DNA of 64,000 nt. Origin: Spirosoma radiotolerans (GTDB lineage: Bacteria; Bacteroidota; Bacteroidia; Cytophagales; Spirosomataceae). The translations under genes and the position numbers were made by a program. The DNA lies in assembly GCF_000974425.1 (NCBI RefSeq), contig NZ_CP010429.1, positions 5,782,501 through 5,846,500 of the forward strand, read 5' to 3'. Below, one piece after another: positions 35,847 to 44,430 of the stretch; positions within the stretch are counted from its first letter, which is position 1, and each line of letters begins with the position of its first letter. The notes beneath the pieces were generated by a model. The model had not been told where the DNA came from. It searched no databases and saw nothing but the letters and a program-made list of their open reading frames with translations.

Positions 35847-36017
35847 TCACTCATCAGGGCAGCGATCAGGCGGGTGTATAGACGAGAAAAGTAGCAGGTA
35901 CAAAGCAGTGCATCGGCTCTCATAGGGTAGTTGCTCAAAAAAGTCAGCTAACTCGCGGATAGCACTTAAGGCGGATGACTCATCCGTAAGGGTTATTAAT
36001 TCGGTTTCGCTAATTAC
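35847..36017 (-). pseudogene. Possible CheB-like remnant of the same decayed kinase gene
   Basis: An open minus frame without a start codon reads LSAIRELADFFEQLPYESRC then TALYLLLFSS before a stop. The spacing resembles the CheB methylesterase segment (GLEAI-x5-F-x4-LP...) found at the start of CheB-CheR-PAS-kinase fusions. The match is weak. If right, the gene has lost several kilobases internally. The rest of 35477-36270 holds nothing that I can support. Confidence 0.3.
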
Positions 36018-36270
36018 CTTTCTGCCCGATTGTCAGCCCATTTCATCAATAGGCTCACAATTACGACTGAATCATCCAAACGTAGAATGGCCACTTTTTT
36101 ACTTCTGTTCGGCCAGCCAACTTACAAACGACCGCCCGTATCGACGAGCTATTGTTTGTGAGTTTGACTATTACAAACAAGCCTGCAAATTAGGCGGATT
36201 GGATTTAGTGCCAATACAGACAATCCATTAGATTAGCCGCATAAACGCTTTCGGACAAAATTAAGGAGGA

Positions 36271-39200
36271 GTGATCGACGATAACAACCGCTTTGATAAA
36301 GAAACTATCCCGACAACAGGCAGCCATCAACGGCTCCGGCCCCAGGAAGAATGCCTGGCCGTTGCCTTCACGAACGCACAGGTGGGCTTTGCCATTATCC
36401 AGACAAACGGGACAGTTCTTTACGTCAATAAGGCACTAGGGGTACTAACGGGTTACCCGCTCAGCGAACTGATCAACAAACCGTATGCCCTGGTCATTCA
36501 TCCGGACGACCAGGATCACTATGCGCATGAAATCAAGGGCTTAGCAACGGGTGGCGTAGGTTCGCTGACAACGCAGCTACGCTGTATTCATCAAGAAGGC
36601 CGGCTAGTCTGGGTCAAGCTCCACACAACCTTACTTGTAGACGATGCGGGCCAGACTGATCGCCTGTTTTCGATTATTGAAGAGGTTACCAAAGAGGTGA
36701 TTGTGCGCGACGACCAGCACAAATTACTGGCGCTGGTCGACAATAGCCTTAGTTTTATGGCCATTGCTGACCTGGAAGGCCGGGTAACCTACATCAATGA
36801 TGCTGGCCGAGCACTGGTTGGTCTGGCCAAGGCAGACGGGCCGGAAGCAATTGTCGTTGCGGATTTCTATTCGCCTGAGCAGTACGCCCTGATTCGCGAC
36901 GTAGCCGTTCCAACACTCCTCCGCCAGGGGCATTGGTCAGGCCGGGTTACCCTCATCCATTTCAAAACCGGCGAAAGTATTCCCTGTCAGGCAAGCGGTA
37001 TTCGAATCGATGATCCAGATACCGGAAAGCCGATCGGGAGAGGGTTCACCCTGCGGGATTTACGGCCCGAGCTGGCGGCCCAGGAAACACAACAAAGACT
37101 GCTGACGCTAGTCGATAATAGCATCGAGTCGATGTCTATTTTAGAACTGGATGGCAAAAATTCGTATATCAACAAGGCAGGCATCGCCATGTTGGGCTTT
37201 GACAACGCACAACAGGTTCAGGAAACACCCATATCGCAGCTTCACGCACCCGAACATTTTGCCCTGGTTGAACAGGACGTGCTGCCGTCTGTGATGCGTA
37301 CCGGCCGCTGGTCGGGGGAGATGTTGGTTCGCCACCTCAAGACGGGTGAGGTATTCCCCGTTTTTAACAATACGATTCGCATTGACGACCCTCTCAGTGG
37401 ACAGCCCATAGCGGTGGGTGCTGTCATGCGCGATAGGCGGCCCGAACTGCTGGCTCAGCAAGCCTTACAAACCAGCGAAGCCCGCTTCCGTAGCCTGATC
37501 ATGCAGGCGCCGGTAGCGATTGCGGTATTCCGTGGGGATCAGTTTGTGTTTGAGACCGTTAACGAGGCTTACCTGCCGCTTATCGGTAAAACAAGACCCG
37601 ACGTAGAAGGCAAACCGCTGTTTGAGGTACTCCCCGAAACCCGATCTACCTTAGAACCACTGGCGCGGGAACTGGTTCGCACAGGCATTCCGTTTCCGGC
37701 CAGCGAGTTTGAAATTGTCATTAACCGGCATGGCCGGCACGAGACCTGTTTTTTTAATTCGATTTGGGAGCCTTTCCGCCTGAGTGATGGCCGCATCGAT
37801 GGCTTTATCGTCGTGGCGCATGAAGTTACGCAACAAGTGGTTACCCGAAAAATGGCGGAAGCCAGTGAAGCCAAGCTCCGCTCGATCATTGAGGAAACCC
37901 CTATAGCCACCTGCCTGTTTGTAGGCCCCGACCTGGTCATTGAACTGGCGAATCAACCCATGATCCGCTTCTTTGGACGCGGGCCATCCGTTGTGGGCCG
38001 GCCCATCCGAGCGGTGCTGACAGGCGCCAGCGCAGATGCATCAGCCATTGCTCTCCTGGAGCAGGTCTTTAGGACAGGTAACTCCTTTTCAGCCCCATCA
38101 ACCCCGGCCAATTTGACCATTGATGGTATAGAGGGCACCTATTACTTCGATTTAAGCCTAAAACCCCTGCGCGATGAGGCTGGTCAGGTCTATGCCATTT
38201 TGGAAACCGCCATCGACGTAACAGCCGAGGTTATGAACCGGAAAAAACTGGAAGAAAGTGAAACGTACTTTCGTCGGTTAACCGATACCGTGCCCACTAT
38301 CATCTGGGAAACGGCACCCGATGGCAACTGTACTTATCTTAACCAGCAATGGTATGCGGCTACCAGTCAAACCAGGGCTGAGGCCGAAGGCCTTGGCTGG
38401 CTTTCGGCTACGCACCCCGACGACAAGCCTGAAGTGAGTCACCTTTTTATGGAGGCCAATCAAAGCCAGGCACCCTTCCAGGCCCTTTACCGAATGCGCC
38501 AAACGGATGGTTCTTACCGCTGGGCGATTGACTTAGGCAGCCCCCGATTCAGTGAAACCGGCGTGTATGAAGGTATGATCGGGACGGTGGTCGATGTGCA
38601 TGAACAGGTGCTCGCCCGCCAAGAGATTGAGGAGAGCGAAGCCCGGTTTCGCAACTTATCGGCCCAGTTAGACCAGTTGGTTCAGGCGCGCACCCAGCAG
38701 TTGGAAGCCTCGATTCACGACTTACAGCGGTCGAACGAGAACCTGCAGCAGTTTGCCTATGTCGCCAGTCATGATCTTCAGGAACCCCTGCGCAAGATTC
38801 AATCCTTCGGCGACATTCTAAAGGCTCAATACGCAACTGATTTGGGCGAGGGCATCGCTTATTTAGAGCGAATGCAGGCAGCGGCCAGCCGAATGTCTAC
38901 GCTGATTCGGGACCTGCTGGCCTATTCGCGGATTTCAACCCAGCAGGAGGTGACATCCGTTGTGCCGCTCACGCAGGTTGTCCGGCAGACCGTCCTGGAT
39001 TTAGACCTGCTCATTGGGGAAACTGATGCTTCAATCCAGATTGATGTTCTGCCAACGGTGCAGGGTGACGCGTCTCAATTGGGTCAGCTGTTTCTGAATT
39101 TACTGGGTAATGCCGTTAAGTTTCGTCGGACCGGGGTGGTTCCCCAAATTACAGTTCGGGCCCACCAGGTACTGGCGTCTGAACTGCCCCCGACGGTTCG

Positions 39201-39444
39201 CCCCACGCGGGTGGCGAACACCTACCATTGCATTGATGTGGCCGATAATGGAATCGGGTTTGATGATAAGTATGTCGACCGCATCTTTCATGTGTTCCAA
39301 CGCCTGCATGGGCGAAGCGAGTATGCAGGCACGGGCATTGGGTTAGCCATTTGTGAGAAGGTGGCGGCCAATCATGGAGGTGCTATCACGGCTACCAGTC
39401 GACCCGGTCAGGGGGCGACGTTTAGTGTTTATTTACCAAACTAA
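36271..39444 (+). CDS. Soluble multi-PAS sensor histidine kinase
   Basis: A 1057-residue cytosolic kinase with no membrane segment. About six PAS domains lie at roughly 28-140, 150-270, 275-400, 408-520, 535-650 and 665-785. A short coiled coil (RNLSAQLDQLVQARTQQLEA) follows, then HisKA with H834 (ASHDLQEPLRKI) and HATPase boxes DNGIGFDDK and GTGIGLAIC. The second and third PAS domains are close copies. The start is GTG 36271 immediately after AAGGAGGA, an unusual strong ribosome site for this genome but placed very close to the codon. Its signal is unknown. Confidence 0.88.
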   Translation: MIDDNNRFDKETIPTTGSHQRLRPQEECLAVAFTNAQVGFAIIQTNGTVLYVNKALGVLTGYPLSELINKPYALVIHPDDQDHYAHEIKGLATGGVGSLTTQLRCIHQEGRLVWVKLHTTLLVDDAGQTDRLFSIIEEVTKEVIVRDDQHKLLALVDNSLSFMAIADLEGRVTYINDAGRALVGLAKADGPEAIVVADFYSPEQYALIRDVAVPTLLRQGHWSGRVTLIHFKTGESIPCQASGIRIDDPDTGKPIGRGFTLRDLRPELAAQETQQRLLTLVDNSIESMSILELDGKNSYINKAGIAMLGFDNAQQVQETPISQLHAPEHFALVEQDVLPSVMRTGRWSGEMLVRHLKTGEVFPVFNNTIRIDDPLSGQPIAVGAVMRDRRPELLAQQALQTSEARFRSLIMQAPVAIAVFRGDQFVFETVNEAYLPLIGKTRPDVEGKPLFEVLPETRSTLEPLARELVRTGIPFPASEFEIVINRHGRHETCFFNSIWEPFRLSDGRIDGFIVVAHEVTQQVVTRKMAEASEAKLRSIIEETPIATCLFVGPDLVIELANQPMIRFFGRGPSVVGRPIRAVLTGASADASAIALLEQVFRTGNSFSAPSTPANLTIDGIEGTYYFDLSLKPLRDEAGQVYAILETAIDVTAEVMNRKKLEESETYFRRLTDTVPTIIWETAPDGNCTYLNQQWYAATSQTRAEAEGLGWLSATHPDDKPEVSHLFMEANQSQAPFQALYRMRQTDGSYRWAIDLGSPRFSETGVYEGMIGTVVDVHEQVLARQEIEESEARFRNLSAQLDQLVQARTQQLEASIHDLQRSNENLQQFAYVASHDLQEPLRKIQSFGDILKAQYATDLGEGIAYLERMQAAASRMSTLIRDLLAYSRISTQQEVTSVVPLTQVVRQTVLDLDLLIGETDASIQIDVLPTVQGDASQLGQLFLNLLGNAVKFRRTGVVPQITVRAHQVLASELPPTVRPTRVANTYHCIDVADNGIGFDDKYVDRIFHVFQRLHGRSEYAGTGIGLAICEKVAANHGGAITATSRPGQGATFSVYLPN

Positions 39445-39547
39445 GTTTACAAAGGGGGTGAGAAGATACGAGTGAACAGACGTCCATTTTGAAAGGTGCC
39501 TCCGCTTAGTATCTTTAAGGAACGAATCCAGGCCCTTGGGAAAATCT

Positions 39548-39706
39548 ATGACCACCCTTGAGCAATTTCTCGGTGCTACCAACTTAGACGATGCGTCGCT
39601 ATTGGCCAGGCAACTTAGCAATCCTACTACCCAGGAGAAAGCGGTTATTATGGCGCTCATTGACGAGTGGAATAACGAACAGGCCATCGCAAACCTTTTG
39701 CACTAA
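39548..39706 (+). CDS. Small hypothetical protein, 52 residues
   Basis: A short frame beginning MTTLEQFLGATNLDDASLLA and ending NNEQAIANLLH. It has balanced helical composition and a normal start and stop. It follows the multi-PAS kinase gene by about 100 bases on the same strand. No family is recognised. It overlaps an antisense gene remnant by 50 bases, so its reality is uncertain. Confidence 0.35.
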   Translation: MTTLEQFLGATNLDDASLLARQLSNPTTQEKAVIMALIDEWNNEQAIANLLH

Positions 39707-39947
39707 CTTTTCCCCAACCCGGTGTATGACAGGCGGGGCATAAACAGGAAAGACGCTTTGCCAGCAACGTTGTCAGTTCGCCAATCACTCCCATACGCGT
39801 CGGGTTGTAGGAGGGACGCATGTCTGTTTCCTTAAAAGCCCCTTCCAGGGTGGGCAGAGACTGACGCATGACACCGATCACTGATTTTTTGTGCTTACTT
39901 TTATCCAGCACGGTAAAAAAACTGGCAGTCGGTGTACTGCCAGTCAC
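39657..39947 (-). pseudogene. C-terminal remnant of a DUF6671-type protein
   Basis: The minus strand reads LPTLEGAFKETDMRPSYNPT, then RMGVIGELTTLLAKRL and CPACHTPGWG. This matches what I remember of the conserved C-terminal half of DUF6671 proteins (ETDMRA..NPTRM..I, then a CPxCGxPG zinc-like motif). The second cysteine pair is lost: the end reads GLRWPVRYSTRQ instead of a GLPCxxCG pattern, pointing to a frameshift. The N-terminal two thirds of the gene are missing. Function of the family is unknown. Confidence 0.5.
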
Positions 39948-39955
39948 TCATGATG

Positions 39956-40102
39956 TTAAAAACTATCCTGTCTTGAGCTATCCGGTACGGAGATAATTCT
40001 ACCGTCTGCTTCCCTTTTTACCCGTATACCGGTGGGCTTTTCTTTAGGCTTGCTCTCGCAGGCTAAAAGGCTGAATGTGAGTAGTATCAAAATTGCTTTC
40101 AT
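39956..40102 (-). CDS. Small lipoprotein, 48 residues
   Basis: It begins MKAILILLTFSLLACESKPK. The hydrophobic stretch ends in a lipobox (SLLAC) at C15, then a charged tail follows (EKPTGIRVKREADGRIISVP). Lipoprotein export to the envelope is therefore likely. It is complete with start and stop and lies just upstream of the DUF6671 remnant on the same strand. Function unknown. Confidence 0.55.
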   Translation of the reverse strand: MKAILILLTFSLLACESKPKEKPTGIRVKREADGRIISVPDSSRQDSF

Positions 40103-40310
40103 AACTCAAAGTTAACTAAAATACGCTCCGCGCTATAAGCATGCCAACCATTATGAATAGGTTTTTACGCATCATGATTATCGACAAAAAAGGACCGCAG
40201 CCGCAGACGGTCGCAACGGCGCACCGTAAAAATCGTCATGACTTCATAAAGAAGTGTTCACCTCTAACAATTGTTTTACAGGTGAACGCTTTCAGCAAAC
40301 ACAATAACCA

Positions 40311-40335
40311 CCGACGCGATTGCGTCGGGTTTGTT
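40311..40335. terminator. Hairpin after the AraC gene
   Basis: CCGACGC-GATT-GCGTCGG forms a 7-bp stem, 21 bases beyond the stop of the minus-strand AraC gene. The flanks are only moderately T/A-rich. It resembles the REP-like hairpins at 26.2-26.4 kb. Confidence 0.45.
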
Positions 40336-40355
40336 ACTCGCAGTGAGTCCAATGG

Positions 40356-41273
40356 CTACTGTTTGAACGACTGCCTGAACGCCAGGGGCGAAAGCCGGGT
40401 CTTTGCTTTAAACAACCGGCTAAACGATTGTAAATGTTCAAATCCCAATTCGTAAGCGATCTCGCTCATGGAAAGCTCAGTGGTGGATATTCGTTCTTTA
40501 GCTCTTTCGATTAGCTTTTCATGGATGTAGTGCTGGGTGTTTTGGCCTGTATGCATCCGCAACAGGCTGCTTAAATATTTTGGTGAGATGTGCAGCAGGG
40601 CGGCCATGTCGTTTACAGTCGGCAATCCTTTGGTTGTCGGCTGCCCACTGTTTAAATACTCATTCACTACTTTTTCCAATCGATCCAGTAGCTGGTGGTT
40701 CGCCTTTTCGCGTGTAATGAACTGGCGGTTATAGAACCGCTCGGCATAACCTAGCAAGCTTTCCAGCTGTGCTATAATGATCTGCTTGCTGAATTTGTCA
40801 ATACCAGCGTGCGTTTCGCGGTGGATATTCTGAACAATGTTGATGATGGTTTCCTCTTCCTTTTCAGAAAGAAATAAGGCCTCGTTTACAGCATAACTCC
40901 AAAACTCATATCGTTTGATGGTACTTGCCAACGGCGTATTCCACAGGAAATCGGGATGGACAATTAGATACCATCCCGATTGCTTTACTTCAACGTCCTT
41001 TTCGACGGTAAGGCTTGTTACCTGACCAGGCGATACAAACGTCAGCATCCCTTCATTAAAGTCGTAGGGATGCTGCCCGTATTTCAGTTTAAGCTCTTCG
41101 GTGCCCGTAACTCGTTTTAACGCTACGCAATAGAAGTCGCAAAAAGAGGTTACCGTTTCGCCACTGCGTATCATTCTGGTAGCATCTATCTGAAATGCAC
41201 TGATGAGCGGATGCGCTGGCTTGGGCAACTGCCAGGCCTGGAACCATTGGCTGATTGTTTTGTAATGCACCAT
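40356..41273 (-). CDS. AraC-family transcriptional regulator
   Basis: A 305-residue regulator. An N-terminal cupin-like domain (~20-180) is followed by the double helix-turn-helix: VNDMAALLHISPKYLSSLLR and MSEIAYELGFEHLQSFSRLF, ending TRLSPLAFRQS. It begins 3 bases after the stop of the quinone oxidoreductase gene, so the two form one operon and the regulator most likely controls its own unit in response to a quinone- or aldehyde-like signal. Confidence 0.9.
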   Translation of the reverse strand: MVHYKTISQWFQAWQLPKPAHPLISAFQIDATRMIRSGETVTSFCDFYCVALKRVTGTEELKLKYGQHPYDFNEGMLTFVSPGQVTSLTVEKDVEVKQSGWYLIVHPDFLWNTPLASTIKRYEFWSYAVNEALFLSEKEEETIINIVQNIHRETHAGIDKFSKQIIIAQLESLLGYAERFYNRQFITREKANHQLLDRLEKVVNEYLNSGQPTTKGLPTVNDMAALLHISPKYLSSLLRMHTGQNTQHYIHEKLIERAKERISTTELSMSEIAYELGFEHLQSFSRLFKAKTRLSPLAFRQSFKQ

Positions 41274-41276
41274 ATC

Positions 41277-42245
41277 TTAATCTTCCTGATAAATCTGGAG
41301 CACAATTTTCCCGCGTACGTGTTTCGTTTCGCTATCGTGGTGTGCCTGGGCTGCCCGCTCCCATGGATAAACCTTATTGACAACCGCTTTCACTTTGCCC
41401 AGGTCAATAAGTTTGGCTACTTCAGTAAAAATTTTATGATGATTTACATCAACACCCGCCATGGAAACGGTCGCCTTTTTCTTAGCCAGTAAGCCCTTAA
41501 ATAGCTCGCTGGGCCACACCCCATGCGTGCATACGAAGATACCGCCTTCGTTTAACACGGGGACAGACCTCAGACGCAGTGCTTCATCTACCGTAGTGGT
41601 AGGGGTGGCATTGAACACCACGTCTATATCGCTCACAACATGCTCAAATTTTTGTGTGTTGTAGTCAATCACTTCGTCGGCGCCCAGTTGTTTTAAAAAA
41701 TCAGCGTTATGGGCCGATGCGGTGCCAATAACATAGGCACCATAGGCCTTGGCAAATTGTACCGCCAGGCTGCCAATACCTCCTGCCGCCCCGTGTACCA
41801 AAACGCGGTGGCCTGGCTGCACCTTTGCCTTCTCGACCATACCATTATAGGCCATACGCGCACAGGCTGGTAACGAACCGGCTTCGTTAAAGCTGAGACT
41901 ACGCGGCATAAGCGCAAACTGGGTCGCTTTGGCGGCAAGGTATTCCGTATAGCTGCCATCCAAATAGTTGGGTACACCATATACACGGTCCCCCTTTTTG
42001 AATTCCGTTACTTCGCTTCCCACCTCTTCCACAATCCCGGCCCCATCAATGCCTAAGCCCATCGGTAATTTCAACAGTGGTTTCAAGGCCTCATTTCCGC
42101 CCCGGCGTATGATGTAATCGGCCGGGTTTACACTGGCAGCATAAACTTTTACCAAGATCTCATCTGGAGCGGGAACGGGGCGTTCCACCTGGACAATTCT
42201 CATCACTTCTGGTTCACCAAACTCATAAATTCGGATTGCTTTCAT
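41277..42245 (-). CDS. Zinc-free quinone oxidoreductase (MDR family, NADP-dependent)
   Basis: A 322-residue cytosolic enzyme of the medium-chain dehydrogenase family, quinone oxidoreductase branch. It opens MKAIRIYEFGEPEVMRIVQV; the GroES-like domain contains ASVNPADYIIR, where alcohol dehydrogenases have zinc ligands that are absent here. The Rossmann motif is HGAAGGIGSLAVQFAKAYGA. It reduces quinones or enones with NAD(P)H, usually against electrophile stress. It is first in an operon with the AraC gene. CAAAAGTC at 42264-42271 is close to a minus-strand -7 element. Confidence 0.88.
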   Translation of the reverse strand: MKAIRIYEFGEPEVMRIVQVERPVPAPDEILVKVYAASVNPADYIIRRGGNEALKPLLKLPMGLGIDGAGIVEEVGSEVTEFKKGDRVYGVPNYLDGSYTEYLAAKATQFALMPRSLSFNEAGSLPACARMAYNGMVEKAKVQPGHRVLVHGAAGGIGSLAVQFAKAYGAYVIGTASAHNADFLKQLGADEVIDYNTQKFEHVVSDIDVVFNATPTTTVDEALRLRSVPVLNEGGIFVCTHGVWPSELFKGLLAKKKATVSMAGVDVNHHKIFTEVAKLIDLGKVKAVVNKVYPWERAAQAHHDSETKHVRGKIVLQIYQED

Positions 42246-42401
42246 CGTTACGCTGTTTTGTCATGCAAAAGTCTGCAACAACGTGATGGTCCATTTAACT
42301 GGATTGCCTTTTGTTTTAACCAAAGTGGTGACTTTACAATGCAACTATAATTAATCGCCCAACAAACCCCTTCAATAAATGAACGCTTACTTTTTAACAT
42401 G

Positions 42402-42448
42402 TGTCAATCGCTATCAGCAGCACATGGTGCTATTGGTAGCGATTGACA
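42402..42448. other. Long hairpin between the SDR and quinone oxidoreductase genes
   Basis: TGTCAATCGCTA (42402-42413) pairs with TAGCGATTGACA (42437-42448), with an inner AGCAC/GTGCT stem. It follows the SDR gene stop on the minus strand by a few bases. It is probably a terminator, but no T-run is adjacent. Confidence 0.5.
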
Positions 42449-42455
42449 TCCGGTA

Positions 42456-43310
42456 TTAGTTATAAGCCGCCAGCCATTTAGCTTTAGTTGCTGCGCGGGC
42501 GGCAATAAATTCTTTATCGGTACCCTGCGCAATGGCATCCAGAGGAAAGCGCAGCGGCCGGGTTCCTTTTTCCATCGTGATCAGTTCCAGAACGCCGTCA
42601 GCAATCGTCTGCGGATTCATCTTAAACTCAACCATTTTACCGAATAAAGATTGGCCAATGGCATTGAATTTTTGCTGGGCCGCTTCGCCATATTCGGCAA
42701 TGATGTCGGCTTTATCAGCGTTAACGCCCACCTTGACGCCCGTATTCATTTCCGTCGGATAAACACCGGACTGAATACTAACGTTTTCAATGCCATACTC
42801 GCTCAGTTCATCCTGAAGTCCTTCTGTAATGGTTTCTACACCAAATTTCGACGCCATGTAGGGAACCATGAATGGTAAGGTATGCCCGCTGGCTCCGGTG
42901 GTAATGTTAATGATGAGCCCGCTTTGGGCTTTCCGCATGCTGGGCAGAACGGCCTGATAAGTCCGTACAACTCCATAAAAATTCACTTCGAACATCGTCC
43001 GAATCTGATCAAGCGAATAGGCTTCCAATAAACCAAAACCTGCGACGGCGGCATTGTTAACCAGTACATCGATACGGCCGTATTTTTCCAGCGTTTGCGC
43101 GAAGGCGTTTTGTACAGAAGCATTATCAGTGACGTCGATTTCGACAACGTCGATGTTAGCAATGGCGGCCAGTTCATTGGCTACAGCCTGGTTTTTGCCG
43201 GTTGTACCACGCATACCGGCGATGACCGAGTGTCCGGCATTCGCTAAGGTGAGGGCGGTTAATTTACCAAATCCGGTACTGGTACCGGTAATGAATACGA
43301 CTTTTGACAT
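42456..43310 (-). CDS. Short-chain dehydrogenase/reductase
   Basis: A 284-residue classical SDR. TGTSTGFGKLTALTLANAG is the nucleotide motif (STGFG rather than SxGIG), NNAAV the structural motif, and MVPYMASKFGVE carries the Tyr-x3-Lys. The long C-terminus and GVYPTEMNT fit the group that reduces ketones or steroid-like substrates. It is transcribed toward the quinone oxidoreductase gene and ends in a hairpin, so it is a separate unit. Its own regulator may be the Crp-type gene upstream on the same strand. Confidence 0.85.
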   Translation of the reverse strand: MSKVVFITGTSTGFGKLTALTLANAGHSVIAGMRGTTGKNQAVANELAAIANIDVVEIDVTDNASVQNAFAQTLEKYGRIDVLVNNAAVAGFGLLEAYSLDQIRTMFEVNFYGVVRTYQAVLPSMRKAQSGLIINITTGASGHTLPFMVPYMASKFGVETITEGLQDELSEYGIENVSIQSGVYPTEMNTGVKVGVNADKADIIAEYGEAAQQKFNAIGQSLFGKMVEFKMNPQTIADGVLELITMEKGTRPLRFPLDAIAQGTDKEFIAARAATKAKWLAAYN

Positions 43311-43448
43311 GGTATGTATTGGTTCTTGTTCGTGCTGTTTGAACGATGCAAAAGTGCAGCGCCTGCCTTAGCTGACCATTGATATTTCGTAAGAAAGAAC
43401 TTGATCTAGATCAACCGTAAGCAAGGATTCATGAACCAGGATCCACAC

Positions 43449-43480
43449 AAAAAAGGCCGCTAATCCTACGATTAGCGGCC
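43449..43480 (-). terminator. Terminator of the Crp/Fnr-type gene
   Basis: GGCCGCTAAT (43455-43464) pairs with ATTAGCGGCC (43471-43480), and on the minus strand a run of six T follows. It lies about 120 bases after the stop of the Crp-type gene. Confidence 0.75.
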
Positions 43481-43602
43481 GGTGAATTTTATGGAAAGAG
43501 CGTTACTAGTTGCAGCATGTGACTTTAACCGAATACATTGATGCTGACTGTTCTACGGCTGAAAGAAAGCACTTGATCCTGGTCCGGGCATTGGTCTGGT
43601 GA

Positions 43603-44181
43603 TCATTTTTTGGCCACCTGGCCTCTGACCCGACTCAGCGTTTCAGGGGTCATGCCCAGGAACGAAGCAATCATACTTTGCGGAATGCGCTGGGCTAAGG
43701 CTGGGTAAGCCTGGATAAAAAACAAGTATTTTTCCTCCGCGGTATAGCTGATAGCTGCCTGTATCCGGTTTTGAGAGACTACGAAGCTCTTCTGTAGGAT
43801 TGCATTGACCATCTCATTGAAAGCCGGAATCTGCTGCGAAATCCGCTGGAAGTTCTCCTGGGTAATCAACACAACTTCACTGTCTTCGATGGCGTCGATG
43901 TTCAGCCGGGAAGGCTTGCCCGACAACAAACTTTCGCGGTCGCCGATCCACCAGTTTTCAATGGCAAAGCCAATGACGTGTTCCTGGCCTTTCTCATCGA
44001 CGGCATACGAGCGCATACACCCCCTGGTAACAAAGGCATTGTAGAGCCAGACGTCTCCTTCCTGAAGCAAATACTGCTTTTTACGCAGCTTTTTAAGAAT
44101 ACTCAACGTCCGTATCCATTCTATTTCGGATTCGGACAAGGAAATTCGTTGAAGAAGATAGTGCGTAAAAACGTCAAACAT
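43603..44181 (-). CDS. Crp/Fnr-family transcriptional regulator
   Basis: A 192-residue regulator. The cyclic-nucleotide-binding-like beta roll runs from residue ~25 to 120 (KKQYLLQEGDVWLYNAFVTR, GFAIENWWIGDRESLLSGKP). The effector-binding Arg/Glu pair of true CAP is not evident. The C-terminal region IPQSMIASFLGMTPETLSRV is the helix-turn-helix. There are no Fnr cysteines. This is the common Bacteroidota subfamily controlling stress or oxidoreductase genes. A truncated relative lies near 18.1 kb. A strong terminator follows. Confidence 0.88.
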   Translation of the reverse strand: MFDVFTHYLLQRISLSESEIEWIRTLSILKKLRKKQYLLQEGDVWLYNAFVTRGCMRSYAVDEKGQEHVIGFAIENWWIGDRESLLSGKPSRLNIDAIEDSEVVLITQENFQRISQQIPAFNEMVNAILQKSFVVSQNRIQAAISYTAEEKYLFFIQAYPALAQRIPQSMIASFLGMTPETLSRVRGQVAKK

Positions 44182-44430
44182 GGGTCAACTATACCGGCTA
44201 TATTTCAATACCGGCTCCTGTTGCAAAGAACGTTTATTTTCACACAACGGCAGTTGGTACAAGGCAATACCATCCAGCTTTATATAGGATCGCTTAATGG
44301 CAGCCATAAACGATACCCCTCCTGCCCTACTCAACATCGTTCAATTAAACGCTGGTACTCGTTATTTGTAAACTGCTTTATGGATGGTAGGCGGCCTACT
44401 CCCAGATAGCATTATGGCCACCAATTTCGG
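44182..44430. other. Short intergenic stretch
   Basis: No gene, hairpin or clear promoter is visible between the Crp-type gene and the acyltransferase gene. Confidence 0.4.
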
